64,000 nt of DNA. Source: Pseudisothecium myosuroides. Taxonomy: Eukaryota; Streptophyta; Bryopsida; Hypnales; Lembophyllaceae. The stretch spans positions 83,001 to 147,000 of the forward strand of contig CATOGU010000128.1 of assembly GCA_951799445.1 (NCBI GenBank), written 5' to 3'. Both the position numbers and the translations under genes were made by a program. This document shows positions 54,371-63,906 of the stretch, in pieces (positions within the stretch are counted from its first letter, which is position 1; each line of letters begins with the position of its first letter). The notes beneath the pieces were generated by a model. It searched no databases. It worked only from the letters and a program-made list of their open reading frames with translations, and was not told where the DNA came from.

Positions 54371-54596
54371 TAACCCGCCCTAAACCACTCCCAATATGGT
54401 TTTTCAATTAATCAAGTCTCTTACAACACTTGTATAACATATGGGTTTCTTTGTCATTACTTCATTGGCATGGACAACTTGAATGCCTTCATAATTGTAG
54501 TTTGTATCAAGACCAAAAAGTTAGATCCAGTCCCTCAAAACCAGGCTTTAAAATCCTGAGGGCCGGTTTTGGGGACCCTGGGCGCTCAGGGGTTAA
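54370..54596 (-). mobile_element. family F TTAA element, 227-bp inverted short copy
   Basis: TTAACCCGCCCTAAACCACTC to CTGGGCGCTCAGGGGTTAA. The sequence is the inverted 5' part of family F and has its own TTAA at both ends. Confidence 0.75.
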
Positions 54597-55602
54597 CGGA
54601 TTGCACTTCATGCTGATGGATGAAAAGTACTAAAGGCCTTTTCGTCCGTACAGTCTTTTGTCGTCATCGTTTCATCTCCACATGCGGTCCGCGGCTATGG
54701 CTTTGCTGTAGCCATGGCCTTCTGGTATTTCACTGCTCGAGTGGTCGAGTGGTCGCGCGACAGGTATCCAATAAGTAGGGGGAGTAGCACCAAATCAAGT
54801 GAAATGGGAGAGTAAAAGAAGAGAGCCTATATTAGGTCATAAAGAAACAAATCGTGAGGAAAGAAAAAGAGACAGTTGTTTTTCAGTTGATATGTAGTTG
54901 TACAGCAGTTGTTCTTAACCAAGAAACAACTGGAATACAACTACTTTTCTACTGTAAAAAAGTAACCCTATTCACACAAAGAACTGTGGAAATAATTACT
55001 AAACCTGGCCGGTGAGAGATGAGTGGTGTGACGTTGCAGCGAGGGCGATGAGTTGTTTTGGGTGCGGGGAGGTGGTTAACGTGAAATGTGTGGGCGTGGT
55101 GGGATGCGGCTGTTGATGGTGTGTGGCTGCATGGTGTGGTGGGATATGGTAGATGGGCGCACACGGAAGGGTGTTGTATTCTGCGGGCCATAATTTGAGA
55201 AGGAACGGGTTATCGGGAGCAGGGAGTGCGAATGCTACGGTGTCGTGGACAGGTTTGTTCGCGGGAGGGGCGGAGGAGGTGGATTTGGAGGGAGGCGCAG
55301 CTGCGGCGAAGGCGAGCGAGGCTGTGGGACGGCGAGGCGATGGTACGGTGGCGGGGTCGGGCGTGGAAGGCGGTGACAGGGATGCGGGGAAGGGGTCGGA
55401 GGCGGGGGCCGTGGCGAAAACGGGAGGAGCGGAGGAGAGCGAAGTACGCGACGAGGAGGTGGGCCGAGCTGCCACGTCGGTGGCAGTGGAGGGGGGAGAT
55501 CGTCCGTCGCTCCGACCCCCCTCGGCCCTCGCCCAAGGGTTTGTGACACTCCCCCATCACTGGCCCGGCCCGGGAGCCCTTTTTTCTTTTCCACCATGTG
55601 TG
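54597..55602. other. no gene recognised; GC-rich right half
   Basis: From 55153 a plus-strand frame is open into the next feature, but its first 150 residues are Gly/Ala/Glu-rich, and the minus strand is equally open, so composition explains it. Confidence 0.4.
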
Positions 55603-55857
55603 GGATCTAAGATCTGGAACAGAGCTGGGTCGGCATGGAAGAAACTGGTGGAGAAGATCATTCCTGTCCAACCCTCACTTCCCGAGGAACTGTTGAGTGA
55701 ACCTTTTTGGTGGTCTCCTTTCTCAAGCCAAATCGGCCCGGGGTTTGCGCGTAGTAGGGCTGCTCAGCTGCACAAGGCAGGGTTGCGTACAATTGGCCAA
55801 GCCTGGACAGGATCCAGATTCTTGACGAGCATTGAAGCGGGCGATCAATTTGGCCTA
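55603..55857 (+). pseudogene. possible non-LTR (LINE) reverse transcriptase C-terminal fragment
   Basis: Within an open frame of 55153-56328, residues 151-235 read IWNRAGSAWKKLVEKIIPVQ, LLSEPFWWSPFSSQIG and LRTIGQAWTGSRFLTSIEAG. The spacing of Trp, the P-x-W-x-P/N-P block and the later G-x-x-x-IG pattern resemble the region after the RT domain in plant-type LINE ORF2 proteins. No catalytic RT motif is present, so the call is tentative. The frame stays open for 150 further residues of low-complexity character. Confidence 0.4.
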
Positions 55858-56573
55858 CTGCCGGGCGAGAGGGGAGCCTGGGATGCGTCAACCTTAGCTC
55901 TTCATAACTGCTGGGGCAACTTATTAACACCGGTATTCCCTTTTCAGGAGGTCCGACAAGGCGCGCTTGGCGAAAGAAACCACCGCGAGCGTCGCCTCCC
56001 GCACGAAAAGGTAACCGGCTCAGACAGCTCCCGCTGCGCGATGGCTCGCGTATCCGCACAAGACCAACAATCGGCGCCCGCCACCGGTCAGGGCGACGGG
56101 CTCATAGGGGACGACGATACCAGTTCGCCACCACCACACGTTGACAAGCGGCACCCTGAGGGGCGCAACCCGCTCCCGGTCCGACTCGAGCGTTGCACTC
56201 GGCCACGTCCAGCTATCAAAACGGTGAAGCCGCCACCACCGATCAAACCAACGCTCCACCAGCGCGCTAACCGCCGGAAACCGATCGACGAGCACACGAC
56301 GATGCCCCGCCCGAGCGACACCCCGTGAAACCCCGACCAGCAGGGCGCGACAGGATGCCACCAAGTTTGCACAGGAAAACGCCACCGCACACGCGCCTCA
56401 CGGCGTCCGAGAAAAACCTAGAGACGAGCCCGCGACGACGCCCGCCCAAATGGCACCCGGACCATCTTCATACTCACCCTGATGAAGCTTACAAATCAAA
56501 ATCTCTAAGAAGTCATACAATAAAATAAAAATAGGTAGACAAAACATGACAAAAAAAAGATGGAGAAAAATAC
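55858..56573. other. no gene recognised
   Basis: GC-rich to about 56460 with frames open on both strands; AT-rich after that. No family signals. Confidence 0.4.
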
Positions 56574-56755
56574 CTCATGGACATCTTGAGCTCCAACATC
56601 TCTTTGAGCATCGTGGCACAACTTTATATTTGCATAATGGAGCATTTCCCTCAAAGTCCCGTATATATCACGTGGTAACATGCACATAATGGAACCAAAA
56701 TTCAAAGCTGCCAAATTTGATTCTTTAGCGTCAATGAGATCTCTCAAGCGATCAG
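56574..56755 (-). pseudogene. isolated internal exon of an unidentified gene
   Basis: On the minus strand, after GAGTTTCAG, the frame reads DRLRDLIDAKESNLAALNFG, SIMCMLPRDIYGTLREMLHY and ANIKLCHDAQRDVGAQDVHE and ends at GAG/GTATTT. Splice sites and length (182 nt, phase 1 to phase 0) are coherent, and the composition is clearly protein-like. I cannot name the gene. It lies back to back with the SNF2 fragment on the other strand. Confidence 0.5.
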
Positions 56756-56795
56756 CTGAAACTCAATCTTTGAGGTTGGGAGGGTTGTCAATTAA

Positions 56796-57052
56796 ACGAT
56801 TCAGAACAGTTTGCAGGAGCTCTGGTCGCTGCTCAACTTTCTGCTCCCGGCCATTTTCAACTCTAGCGAGAACTTCGAGGACTGGTTCAACGCGCCATTT
56901 ACCGACCGGTCCGACGTGTCACTCACAGAGGAGGAGCAGTTCCTCGTCATCCGGCTGCTGCACCAGGTCATCCGCCCGTTCCTGCTCCGCCGCAAGAAAG
57001 CTGAAGTTGAAAAGTTTCTACCGGGGAAGACGCAGGTCATCCTCAAGTCATT
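56796..57052 (+). pseudogene. SNF2 chromatin-remodelling ATPase (BRM/SYD type) fragment
   Basis: [35 protein letters not shown], then [20 protein letters not shown] and [20 protein letters not shown] follow helicase motif III and the region beyond it in Snf2-subfamily ATPases. Plants have BRAHMA and SPLAYED in this group. The Pro of the canonical TPIQN is missing. Only about 85 of over 2000 residues remain. The right edge runs directly into CATTTAGGGGTTAA, the terminus of a TTAA element. Confidence 0.85.
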
Positions 57053-57197
57053 TAGGGGTTAAAAGAGTGGCAACATAAACCAAAGCAAAATTGTATAGGT
57101 TAGAAATTAATCCATGATACTCAAAGTTATTACATATGTCATCTGACCATAGTTTAGAGAGTGTTTTTCATGAAAAGGGGTGAACTTCCACTCCTAT

Positions 57198-57347
57198 CAC
57201 TACAAGGGAATTGTCCAAAATGACAAAAATATATCCAAATCAGCATGGCTAAATCTACATAAATTGTCCAATTTCATACTCTTTTTGTCATTTTGGACAC
57301 ATTTAGTCAATTTGGACATGTCAATTAGGACTCAATTTCTTGTAGCG
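57198..57347. mobile_element. CACTA-ended foldback MITE
   Basis: CACTACAAGGGAATTGTCC and CAATTTCTTGTAGCG form the ends; GTCCAAAATGACAAAA and TTTTTGTCATTTTGGACAC the inner arms. Same family as 4087-4234. Confidence 0.75.
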
Positions 57348-57926
57348 TATTTGAGTTCACTTAGTACTATTTTTTACAATTGGTTGCATTTGAGATATGT
57401 CCTTTTGGGTCGCTCAACAACCTATTAACTTTTTTATACTACTTTGGTGGCCTTAATTTCAAAAACTGGTTTGCTAAAAAAATCCCAAATTTTACTGCTT
57501 TATATCATTTTTATTTTATTCTACTTTTAACAAGGTGTTAGCCTCCTTCTCTCTCTCTCTCTCATCCCGCGCGCCTTCTCTTTTGATGGGCGGCGTTGCG
57601 GTCTTCCGTGTTTTTGTTGCAATGGCATGGCTTGCAGTTTTAGGGTTGTGAGTGGTTAGGGTTTTGCGTGGAGATTAGAGACAACCCTGTCTCCCCGTGT
57701 GCTTGGCGTGGTTTCTGCTGGAGCTGGGGTTTGCTGTCTTGGCGACGAACATGGAGCAGGGGTATGCCCTTTTTGCCAAAGCCCTTTTGGCCCCGAGGGC
57801 GCATAGAGCCTTGGTACATGTCAACATAAGTACCATCCTGGGTGTGTCCTCGCCTTCATGATGACAAGAAAGAGATGCCTTATGTGCAAGGCCCCCTTTC
57901 ATAAACGTCTGTACGACATGTTCGGC
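57348..57926. other. no gene recognised; (CT)n run
   Basis: A CTCTCTCTCTCTCT microsatellite is at 57551-57565. Frames after 57675 are unrecognised. Confidence 0.4.
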
Positions 57927-58025
57927 CACTACAAGAAAAAGCTGTCTTTTTGACTAGGCCTATTTGACTGCAGTCAAAGTTCCAGTCAAGTTGACAATTT
58001 CCTAGTCAAATGGGCCAGTCACAAT
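57927..58025 (+). mobile_element. CACTA-ended element, left end only
   Basis: CACTACAAGAAAAAGCTGTC followed by TTTTTGACTAGG and CAGTCAAGTTGAC words; related to 5311-5395. No right end before GC-rich DNA begins at 58028. Confidence 0.5.
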
Positions 58026-58100
58026 GACCGTATCCCGGGCGTCGGGACACTTGACGAGGATTATGTGGGAGATGCCGTGAGCTGACAGAGTGGTGGACCA

Positions 58101-58355
58101 ATGTTGGTGGTGTGGCAGGGTGGAAATGAGAGGAAGGTGCAGCTACTGAGTCGTTCGCTGTCCGGCACGAGGCTGAATGCGGGAGCACCGTCGTTCGTGC
58201 CGAAGGGGCTGCAAATCGCCGTGGCCAGCTCTCTGCCAGGATTCGGGGAAGGACTGGGGTTGAGTCCTCCTGGTCTGGTGCAAGGTCCGTCGTCCGTGAT
58301 TCCGGTGATGATTCCTCCGCCTGCGGCGAAAGGGACGTCGGGTGGGAGGGGGTGA
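58101..58355 (+). pseudogene. GC-rich coding fragment with a PAM2-like motif
   Basis: The frame from ATG 58101 to TGA 58353-58355 contains RLNAGAPSFVPKG (codons 58170-58208), which fits the PAM2 consensus L-N-x-x-A-x-x-F-x-P that binds the MLLE domain of poly(A)-binding protein. Low-complexity Pro/Gly sequence follows. The protein cannot be named. Because the DNA is GC-rich and other frames are open, coding status is uncertain. Confidence 0.35.
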
Positions 58356-58690
58356 CAGATGGCGGGCGGTGATGCCACCTGCCGTGGCGGTGGGCCATGG
58401 CAGGAGTGAGTGGGGGAAGATCTACTCATCTACACCCCTCGACCATGCAGGAGCAGCAGCAGGAGAGCAGGGCCGTGCAGGCACAGCTAAAGGACAATAT
58501 CAGGGCCAGGGAAAGGCAAGGACTGGTTCCCGTTGTAGAGAGGGTGCTCGCGGATCCCTCGCCACCGCTGCGCAACGTGACCCGGCGCCGGCGCGAACCC
58601 GCAGCTGCGGCGCGACGGGGTGGATGGGGACGACGGGGTGGTGGGTACTCCAAATGGTGTTTAGTCTAGATTGCGAAGTTTACGGAAGGG
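58356..58690. other. GC-rich stretch, coding status unclear
   Basis: Frames on both strands (58342-58719, 58397-58669, 58426-58653) are open. One has a Gln/Arg-rich stretch (MQEQQQESRAVQAQLKDNI). No family recognised. Confidence 0.3.
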
Positions 58691-58960
58691 CTTCCTCTCC
58701 TAACAAGCTGCCCATATAGGGTACCAATATTGTTGCTACTAATCTTTAAGTCATCAATAATAAGAAACTAGCAACATGCACAAATATGGTATTTTGTACA
58801 TGGAATTTGGGTGCTCAAACGGCAACATCAAAACTAGAGATTTTTCATACATTTGGTAGATGGTATATTGATTCTAGAATGCATGTGTCACTAGCACAAA
58901 GACTAAAAACACAGTTTGCAAGGAAACTTTTTGGACGTGTTTAGAGGGACAGAGGGAGTA
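58691..58960. mobile_element. Stowaway-like MITE, copy 2 (5'-truncated)
   Basis: CTTCCTCTCCTAACAAG to TTTAGAGGGACAGAGGGAGTA aligns with 2574-2856. The left end has been lost at the junction with GC-rich DNA. Confidence 0.8.
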
Positions 58961-59382
58961 GTGATTAAGCCATTTTGGGAGATTCACAAAACATTTGTAC
59001 AGGGCTTGTTTGACTTCGAAACAAGAATGCTGGCAGCTCCCTGCAATGGCAGCGGCGGTGGCGGCCTGCCGGTAACGGTTTGGTATTCCTACCTTGCAGT
59101 CAAGGCAAAATGAAGGGTTTGACAAAGTGCTACGGCATTTCAATGTTCAAAGAGAGGGCAAAAAGGAGCTCGAAGGATTGGTGGAAGGGTCAAGAAAGCT
59201 GAGCTGGCAGTGGAACTGGCAGAGGGTGGAAAGAATCCTATTTGGGATCCGAACTGCCCTCCACGAGCATTGTTTTCATTTACAATAAACCCGATGGAAC
59301 GTAAGAAAACAACACAAAGACCAGGGTTGTCTTCCCCGACACGGCGACAACTCCACAAACTCGACGTCATAGACGCACATGA
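58961..59382. other. no gene recognised
   Basis: Unrecognised overlapping frames on both strands; a GGCAGCGGCGGTGGCGG run at 59047. Confidence 0.35.
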
Positions 59383-59545
59383 GACCCTCTGTCCGTCTAG
59401 CAGAGTCAAACTCAAGGTTGACTTTCAAAATAAACACTTTCTATTTCCGTTCTTGACATATTCATGTTTCATTTTAATGAAGTATCTCATTTCAATATTC
59501 ACTTACTAGATTCTACATTTTGGGTCATGTTTGAACTAAAATAAA
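59383..59545. repeat. dispersed repeat Y, copy 2
   Basis: ACCCTCTGTCCGTCTAGCAGAG, GTTGACTTTCAAAATAAAC and TCATGTTTCATTTTAATGAAG match 5902-6062. Confidence 0.65.
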
Positions 59546-59913
59546 AAGGAAATGGCTCAAGCCGACAGAAGAAGATGTAGTTTATGCCAAAAAGACTAAA
59601 ACAAAAGAGACAATTTCCATGGCTAATGGAAGATAGCAAAATAAGACTTAAGGCCTATTCAAAGAAAATGAATATAACCCGGGTCCATGACCACCCTAAC
59701 TCCCCTCTCCCCTCACTTCCATCAAGGCAGCACTAGTATCACCCTACAATTTTATTCATACATCTTCCCCAGTTTTCACCCTCCACCCGCCGTGCGTATG
59801 CAAGATTACTGCCGTTTCTTTCGGTGTCCAGTCATGCGGCCAGACCAGCAGCGCATCAAGCTCTCAGTATCAGGGTTTTGTTGCACTCCGGACAAGATGG
59901 CAGCAACTGTCAT
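59546..59913. other. no gene recognised
   Basis: A 94-codon frame at 59687-59971 runs into the palindrome and is unrecognised. Confidence 0.35.
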
Positions 59914-60116
59914 CACTACAAGAGAATGGGGTCTTTTAAGTAGTGTCCTAGACATCATGTCTTTTAAGTAATGTCTTTTAATGCGTCTTTTAAGTAAAAT
60001 TTTACTGAAAAGACAGTCTTTTCAGTAAAATTTTACTTAAAAGACGCATTAAAAGACATTACTTAAAAGACATGATGTCTAGGACACTACTTAAAAGACC
60101 CCATTCTCTTGTAGTG
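59914..60116. mobile_element. 203-bp perfect palindrome with CACTACAAGAGA ends
   Basis: Left arm 59914-60014 and right arm 60016-60116 are exact reverse complements as far as I can read, around one central base (60015). The arm contains four variants of GTCTTTTAAGTA. Ends are CACTACAAGAGAATGGGG and CCCCATTCTCTTGTAGTG. Perfection over 101 bp implies a very recent origin or active correction. Confidence 0.9.
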
Positions 60117-60117
60117 C

Positions 60118-60227
60118 ATAGGTCCTCTATTTATATCCCTAGACCTTTCAAAAACCGTTCACTTGCAAGTTGTGATGAGATTTGGGGAATCAAGAGGATG
60201 ATTGGTTCTTACAACTTTTTCCCATGC
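60118..60227. repeat. dispersed 110-bp repeat, copy 1
   Basis: CTAGACCTTTCAAAAACCGTTCACTTGCAAGTT and GATGATTGGTTCTTACAACTTTTTCCC are shared with 63311-63419. Confidence 0.8.
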
Positions 60228-60327
60228 ATTACAATGACTGTAAGTGGGTGATTTTAGAACAACCTCATATTCATTTAGATGGAGTCTACATGGGCAATTC
60301 AAAATGACCGCACGCGTTACAAGCCTC

Positions 60328-60457
60328 CCTTGCACCTAAACCCTAAATTGCATGAAATGAAGTTTTAGTGAACTATCGTCACGGTTGACTTGCACAATCT
60401 GTGCTTGTACAAGAGGTGAAACCCCCATCGCCCACTTTGTGGCTTGAGAGTAGTACC
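60328..60457 (-). mobile_element. family E fragment, inverted
   Basis: CTTGCACCTAAACCCTAAATTG to GAGAGTAGTACC is inverted family E interior; it is cut on both sides. Confidence 0.75.
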
Positions 60458-61359
60458 GTGGGGACAGCCTCGTCGGACGGGCGTAGTCGACGATAAATGT
60501 CGACAGTCGGATGGGGGGACGGTTCCGAGCTCGAAGGACGGTCGATGTGGACGGTCCCCGTTGGACGGACCGATCCGACGGCCTAGTTGGACGGCCAGAT
60601 GGTTGCCGAGGTGGACCCCTGGAGTTGTGAATGTAACCTGGTGCGCAGAGGAGCTGTGAATCAGAACCACCATACAGCATACTCCAAGATAAATTCATGA
60701 AACACTTGTCCTCAATTTACTGATCGAAAGCTCAAAATTTGGCCGATGCAAATTACACTAGGTGATTCAGTTAATAGAGGTAGATAACAACTAACAAGGA
60801 TAGGAGGGGGAAGAGAGACTTCATACATAGACTGGGCTTGATGAATTAAGGTCAGAAATGGGCATGGCGTGGGAGTGTTGGAGTAGAAATCTTAGTTACA
60901 GCGCAGGTTTACTAAAAACCGCCTCCATAACTTGCAAAACCTCAGATCAATAGCTGGACCTTCTTCCCTACTCATTCTTCCTGCCCATGTGCCAAAAATT
61001 TGACATTTTAACTAAATAATCGTTGTTTTTTGAGTCAGAGGCCGATACCAAGGTTTAGGATCATTCAAACAAAAGAAAACCATTTGATAAAACACATCAT
61101 TCACTATTAATTTCCGGAGGATGAATCGTCTTGAAATGGCAGGACTCCTAATCGGCCTAAGTTTTGGGAACTATGGTTCTGTTTATTGTTGAGGACTGGA
61201 AGCCACCTCTTAGGATCAGTTCCTCTTGATCCATGAATCTTGTAGTTTGAGAGGTACCAGGCCTAGGAAATGGAAGAAAAACTAGAGGCAAGGAGCATGA
61301 ACACACCCTTTCCCCATTGCTATGCAACTCTTTGTATCTTTGCTAAATTATTAGTTTAA
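60458..61359. other. no gene; GGACGGNC-rich patch
   Basis: From 60470 to 60600 the words GGACGG, GGACGGTC and GGACGGCC recur irregularly, opening frames on both strands by composition. The rest is unremarkable. Confidence 0.4.
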
Positions 61360-61490
61360 GGGGGGTCACCACTGAAAAAGACTCCAATGAAGCCCATTTT
61401 TTTCCCACATGTCCCTAACCCTAGCTTGACCCTCCAGCTCAAAAATCACCCCATTCCCATACTTTATGCTACCCCTTTTGAATAAACCCC
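61360..61490 (-). repeat. satellite unit B, inverted copy
   Basis: GGGGGGTCACCACTGAAAAAG to CCTTTTGAATAAACCCC is the reverse complement of unit B at 29679-29853. It begins at the centre of the unit's hairpin. Confidence 0.85.
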
Positions 61491-62237
61491 GGTGCAGGAT
61501 CCAGAGAGCACTAATGAGAGACGCTGTTGGGGTGGCTGATCAAATGAAGTGAGGGCAGAGCCCACATGAGAGCACACATGCGACGTCGCTGGCACGCTAG
61601 ATCTCTCACACAATCTGATTTGGAACCCCCTATAAAAAAATTCAGAACGATATATGAAATCAGAAATTTAATAATAAAAATAATGCCCTCCTCGCCAATA
61701 CCGTTCCTCGTCGGAGATTCGATGATAGCGCCGTCGTCACCCACTTCTCGTCTTACCCGACGAAAAAATCTCACTTCCGGTCGTCCCCTCTCCGTCGCTC
61801 CGGCTCCGTGGATATTTTCATCTGGGGCAGGGCCAGCCCCCGCTCCGGGCAGCCCCTTCGACCTACCCGTCCGGCGAGATGGCTCGGCCGCAGTAGGGGC
61901 TTTCGAGAATTTTAATTGGAGTTCTGTGGAGGTGATTTTGCCTCCCAAATTTGCACTACCACTCCTCCCCTCATTTCATCCCCACCCACCCACGCCATCC
62001 TTCAAAATCATCAATCATTCACGCACATCCACAATTGTTCACCTTTCATCAGATGTTCATCCTAAAACGAATGGGTTCATGACAATTCCTACAAAGAATC
62101 CAAAATTCGCTGAGAAAACTATTTACGCACCCCCTGCATTGATGGCTGGGGTTAGATGACGCCAGGTCGGGACGGCCAGCTCCACTCGACCCCATCAGCA
62201 CACTTGCGCGCGCTTGGATCGGTGTTTGGGGGGCGCG
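61491..62237. other. no gene recognised
   Basis: A 197-codon plus-strand frame (61566-62159) is the longest here. It mixes basic and Pro/Ser-rich stretches (SRLTRRKNLTSGRPLSVA) and matches no family. The opposite strand is also open over 145 codons, so I do not call it a gene. Confidence 0.35.
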
Positions 62238-62395
62238 GTGACGCTCTAGCGGAAATGCCCTCGGACAAGCCTCGGGCGCAACTTGCGTTCAAAGACTCGA
62301 TGATTCGCGGAATTCTGCAATTCACACTACGTATCGCATTTCGCTGCGTTCTTCATCGTTGCAAGAGCCAAGATATCCGTTGCTGAGAGTTGTGT
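62238..62395 (-). rRNA. 5.8S rRNA, reverse strand
   Basis: On the minus strand, ACTCTCAGCAACGGATATCT, GATGAAGAACGCAGCGAAAT, GATACGTAGTGTGAATTGCA and GCGAATCATCGAGTCTTTGA run in the right order to CCCGAGG, followed by an ITS2-like start. One notable difference is TTGCAACG for the usual CGCAACG. No 18S or ITS1 is recognisable upstream and no 28S downstream, so it is a displaced fragment of an rDNA unit. Confidence 0.9.
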
Positions 62396-63310
62396 TGTGT
62401 TATCTCGGTTCGCATCCTCCTCACAACTCGAGAGCCGCAGCCGCAGCCGGCGCTAGCACACCAACTCCTGGCGGGACTCCCACAGTTCCTCGGTATCAAG
62501 CGGGACTCAGTCACGTTCAAGGCAGCGTCGGTGCATTGGGTTGGAACTGATTTCAGCCTCCTATCCAATCAAAAGGGAGGATTCTTGGCCTTTGACACAT
62601 GCCAGTAGCCCGGCTCCCAAATGTAAAGCGGCTCTTAGTATGAAGAGGCCCTTCTTAGGGCCACTTTCCATTGGCGGATTGGAGCTCCGGGCCGGACCCT
62701 CTCGAGGGGTTTATATTAGAACTTGTGCTCACCCGCAGTGCCGATTGGACCTTCGGATTCCAATCCGTGATTTCCGGGTTTGCAGAGCTAGGAGGCCCTA
62801 GACCCCCCAAGATAACCGGCCCGGAACCACACCCACCAACACCTGTCCCACCGACTCTGAACCGCCTCAACACAAGACCCCTCGATAACCTTCCCTATAC
62901 CCTCTCCAAACCCACCATACACCCTCCCTATACCCTGCACATACCCTCCACCTACCTTTCTAAAACCGCTCGACAGCGACAGCCGCCGCCCCTGTCCCTG
63001 TCGTCCAAGGACAACCAATCATTTTCACACAATGACAGACCATACAATTGATACCCGGCATGAAAACCAGCCAAAGCCCGGCTCTCCCTCCCCTTCCGCT
63101 TCCCCTATCCTCCTCGTCCTCTCTAAGGTAGGAGGTCCGTAAACCGAGCATTTAAGGGTTTGTCTCCCTTTTTCAAGGTCTTCCGTGAATGGGAGGATTT
63201 TTAAATCATTTTTCAGAGAAAGATAAAGTGATGCAGAATGTAACACAAGTTGTTTCATATTTTTTGAAGCATTTTTGAGTTACTTATGAATTTTTGAAGG
63301 ACTTGTGTCA
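62396..63310. other. no gene recognised; C-rich stretch
   Basis: 62400-63160 is GC-rich with many open frames on both strands. From 62876 to 62960 CCTATACCCTC and CCCACCATACACC words recur. One frame (LAGLPQFLGIKRDSVTFKAA, 62390-62608) is protein-like but unidentified. Confidence 0.35.
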
Positions 63311-63419
63311 TAGGTCTCTACTTATGTTCCTAGACCTTTCAAAAACCGTTCACTTGCAAGTTCTTGAATAGATCGGGGATTCAAGGAAGATGATTGGCTC
63401 TTACAACTTTTTCCCGTTC
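63311..63419. repeat. dispersed 110-bp repeat, copy 2
   Basis: Matches 60118-60227 over its length with a few substitutions. Confidence 0.8.
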
Positions 63420-63527
63420 TGGACTTAGAATTTAAATTGAATGGGTGTAGAGGGAGACAAAAAGGCAAGGTCATTTACTATTCCTTTACACGCATTTACT
63501 ATTCCTTCACACGTTTTTTGTGACTAG

Positions 63528-63739
63528 AGGGGTCACTTCTTTAAAAACATGCGCTAGGATGGGTAATGGGGGGGTTTATTCAAAAGGGGTAGCATAAAGT
63601 ATGGGAATGGGGTGATTTTTGAGCTGGAGGGTCAAGCTAGGGTTAGGGACATGTGGGAAAAGAATGGGCTTCATTGGAGTCGTTTTCAGTGGTGACCCCC
63701 CTTGGGGTCACTTCTTTAAAAACATGCGCTAGGATGGGG
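63528..63739 (+). repeat. satellite unit B, about 1.2 units
   Basis: GGGGTCACTTCTTTAAAAACATG through TGACCCCCCTTGGGGTCAC and again ACTTCTTTAAAAACATGCGC shows one full unit plus the start of the next, in the same orientation as at 29.5 kb. Confidence 0.85.
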
Positions 63740-63832
63740 AGACCAGCAAAACCATAAGAAACACACTGACGAAAGCAAATCAGCTCGACTCGACCTGATT
63801 GTAACAAGTACTATTCTATTTCTCTATGCAAG

Positions 63833-63906
63833 ATGGATGAGCAGATACCAAAGCTTGAGGCCTTCTACAAGAGGTGCGAGAATATCAATGTTGAGGAAGA
63901 CGGAGA
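63833..63906 (+). pseudogene. short coding fragment cut by the Gag-element copy
   Basis: After TCTCTATGCAAG an ATG at 63833 opens MDEQIPKLEAFYKRCENINV then EEDG, protein-like, and runs straight into the Gag-element DNA at 63907. Gene not identified. Confidence 0.4.

Noticed and set aside
55153..55602. N-terminal 150 codons of a 391-codon frame
   Set aside because: Gly/Ala/Glu-rich, with the complementary strand equally open; only the 55603-55857 segment has a possible family resemblance.
61511..62159. 197-codon plus-strand frame and 145-codon minus-strand frame
   Set aside because: Both strands are open over the same DNA, no domain is recognisable, and no splice or start context favours either.
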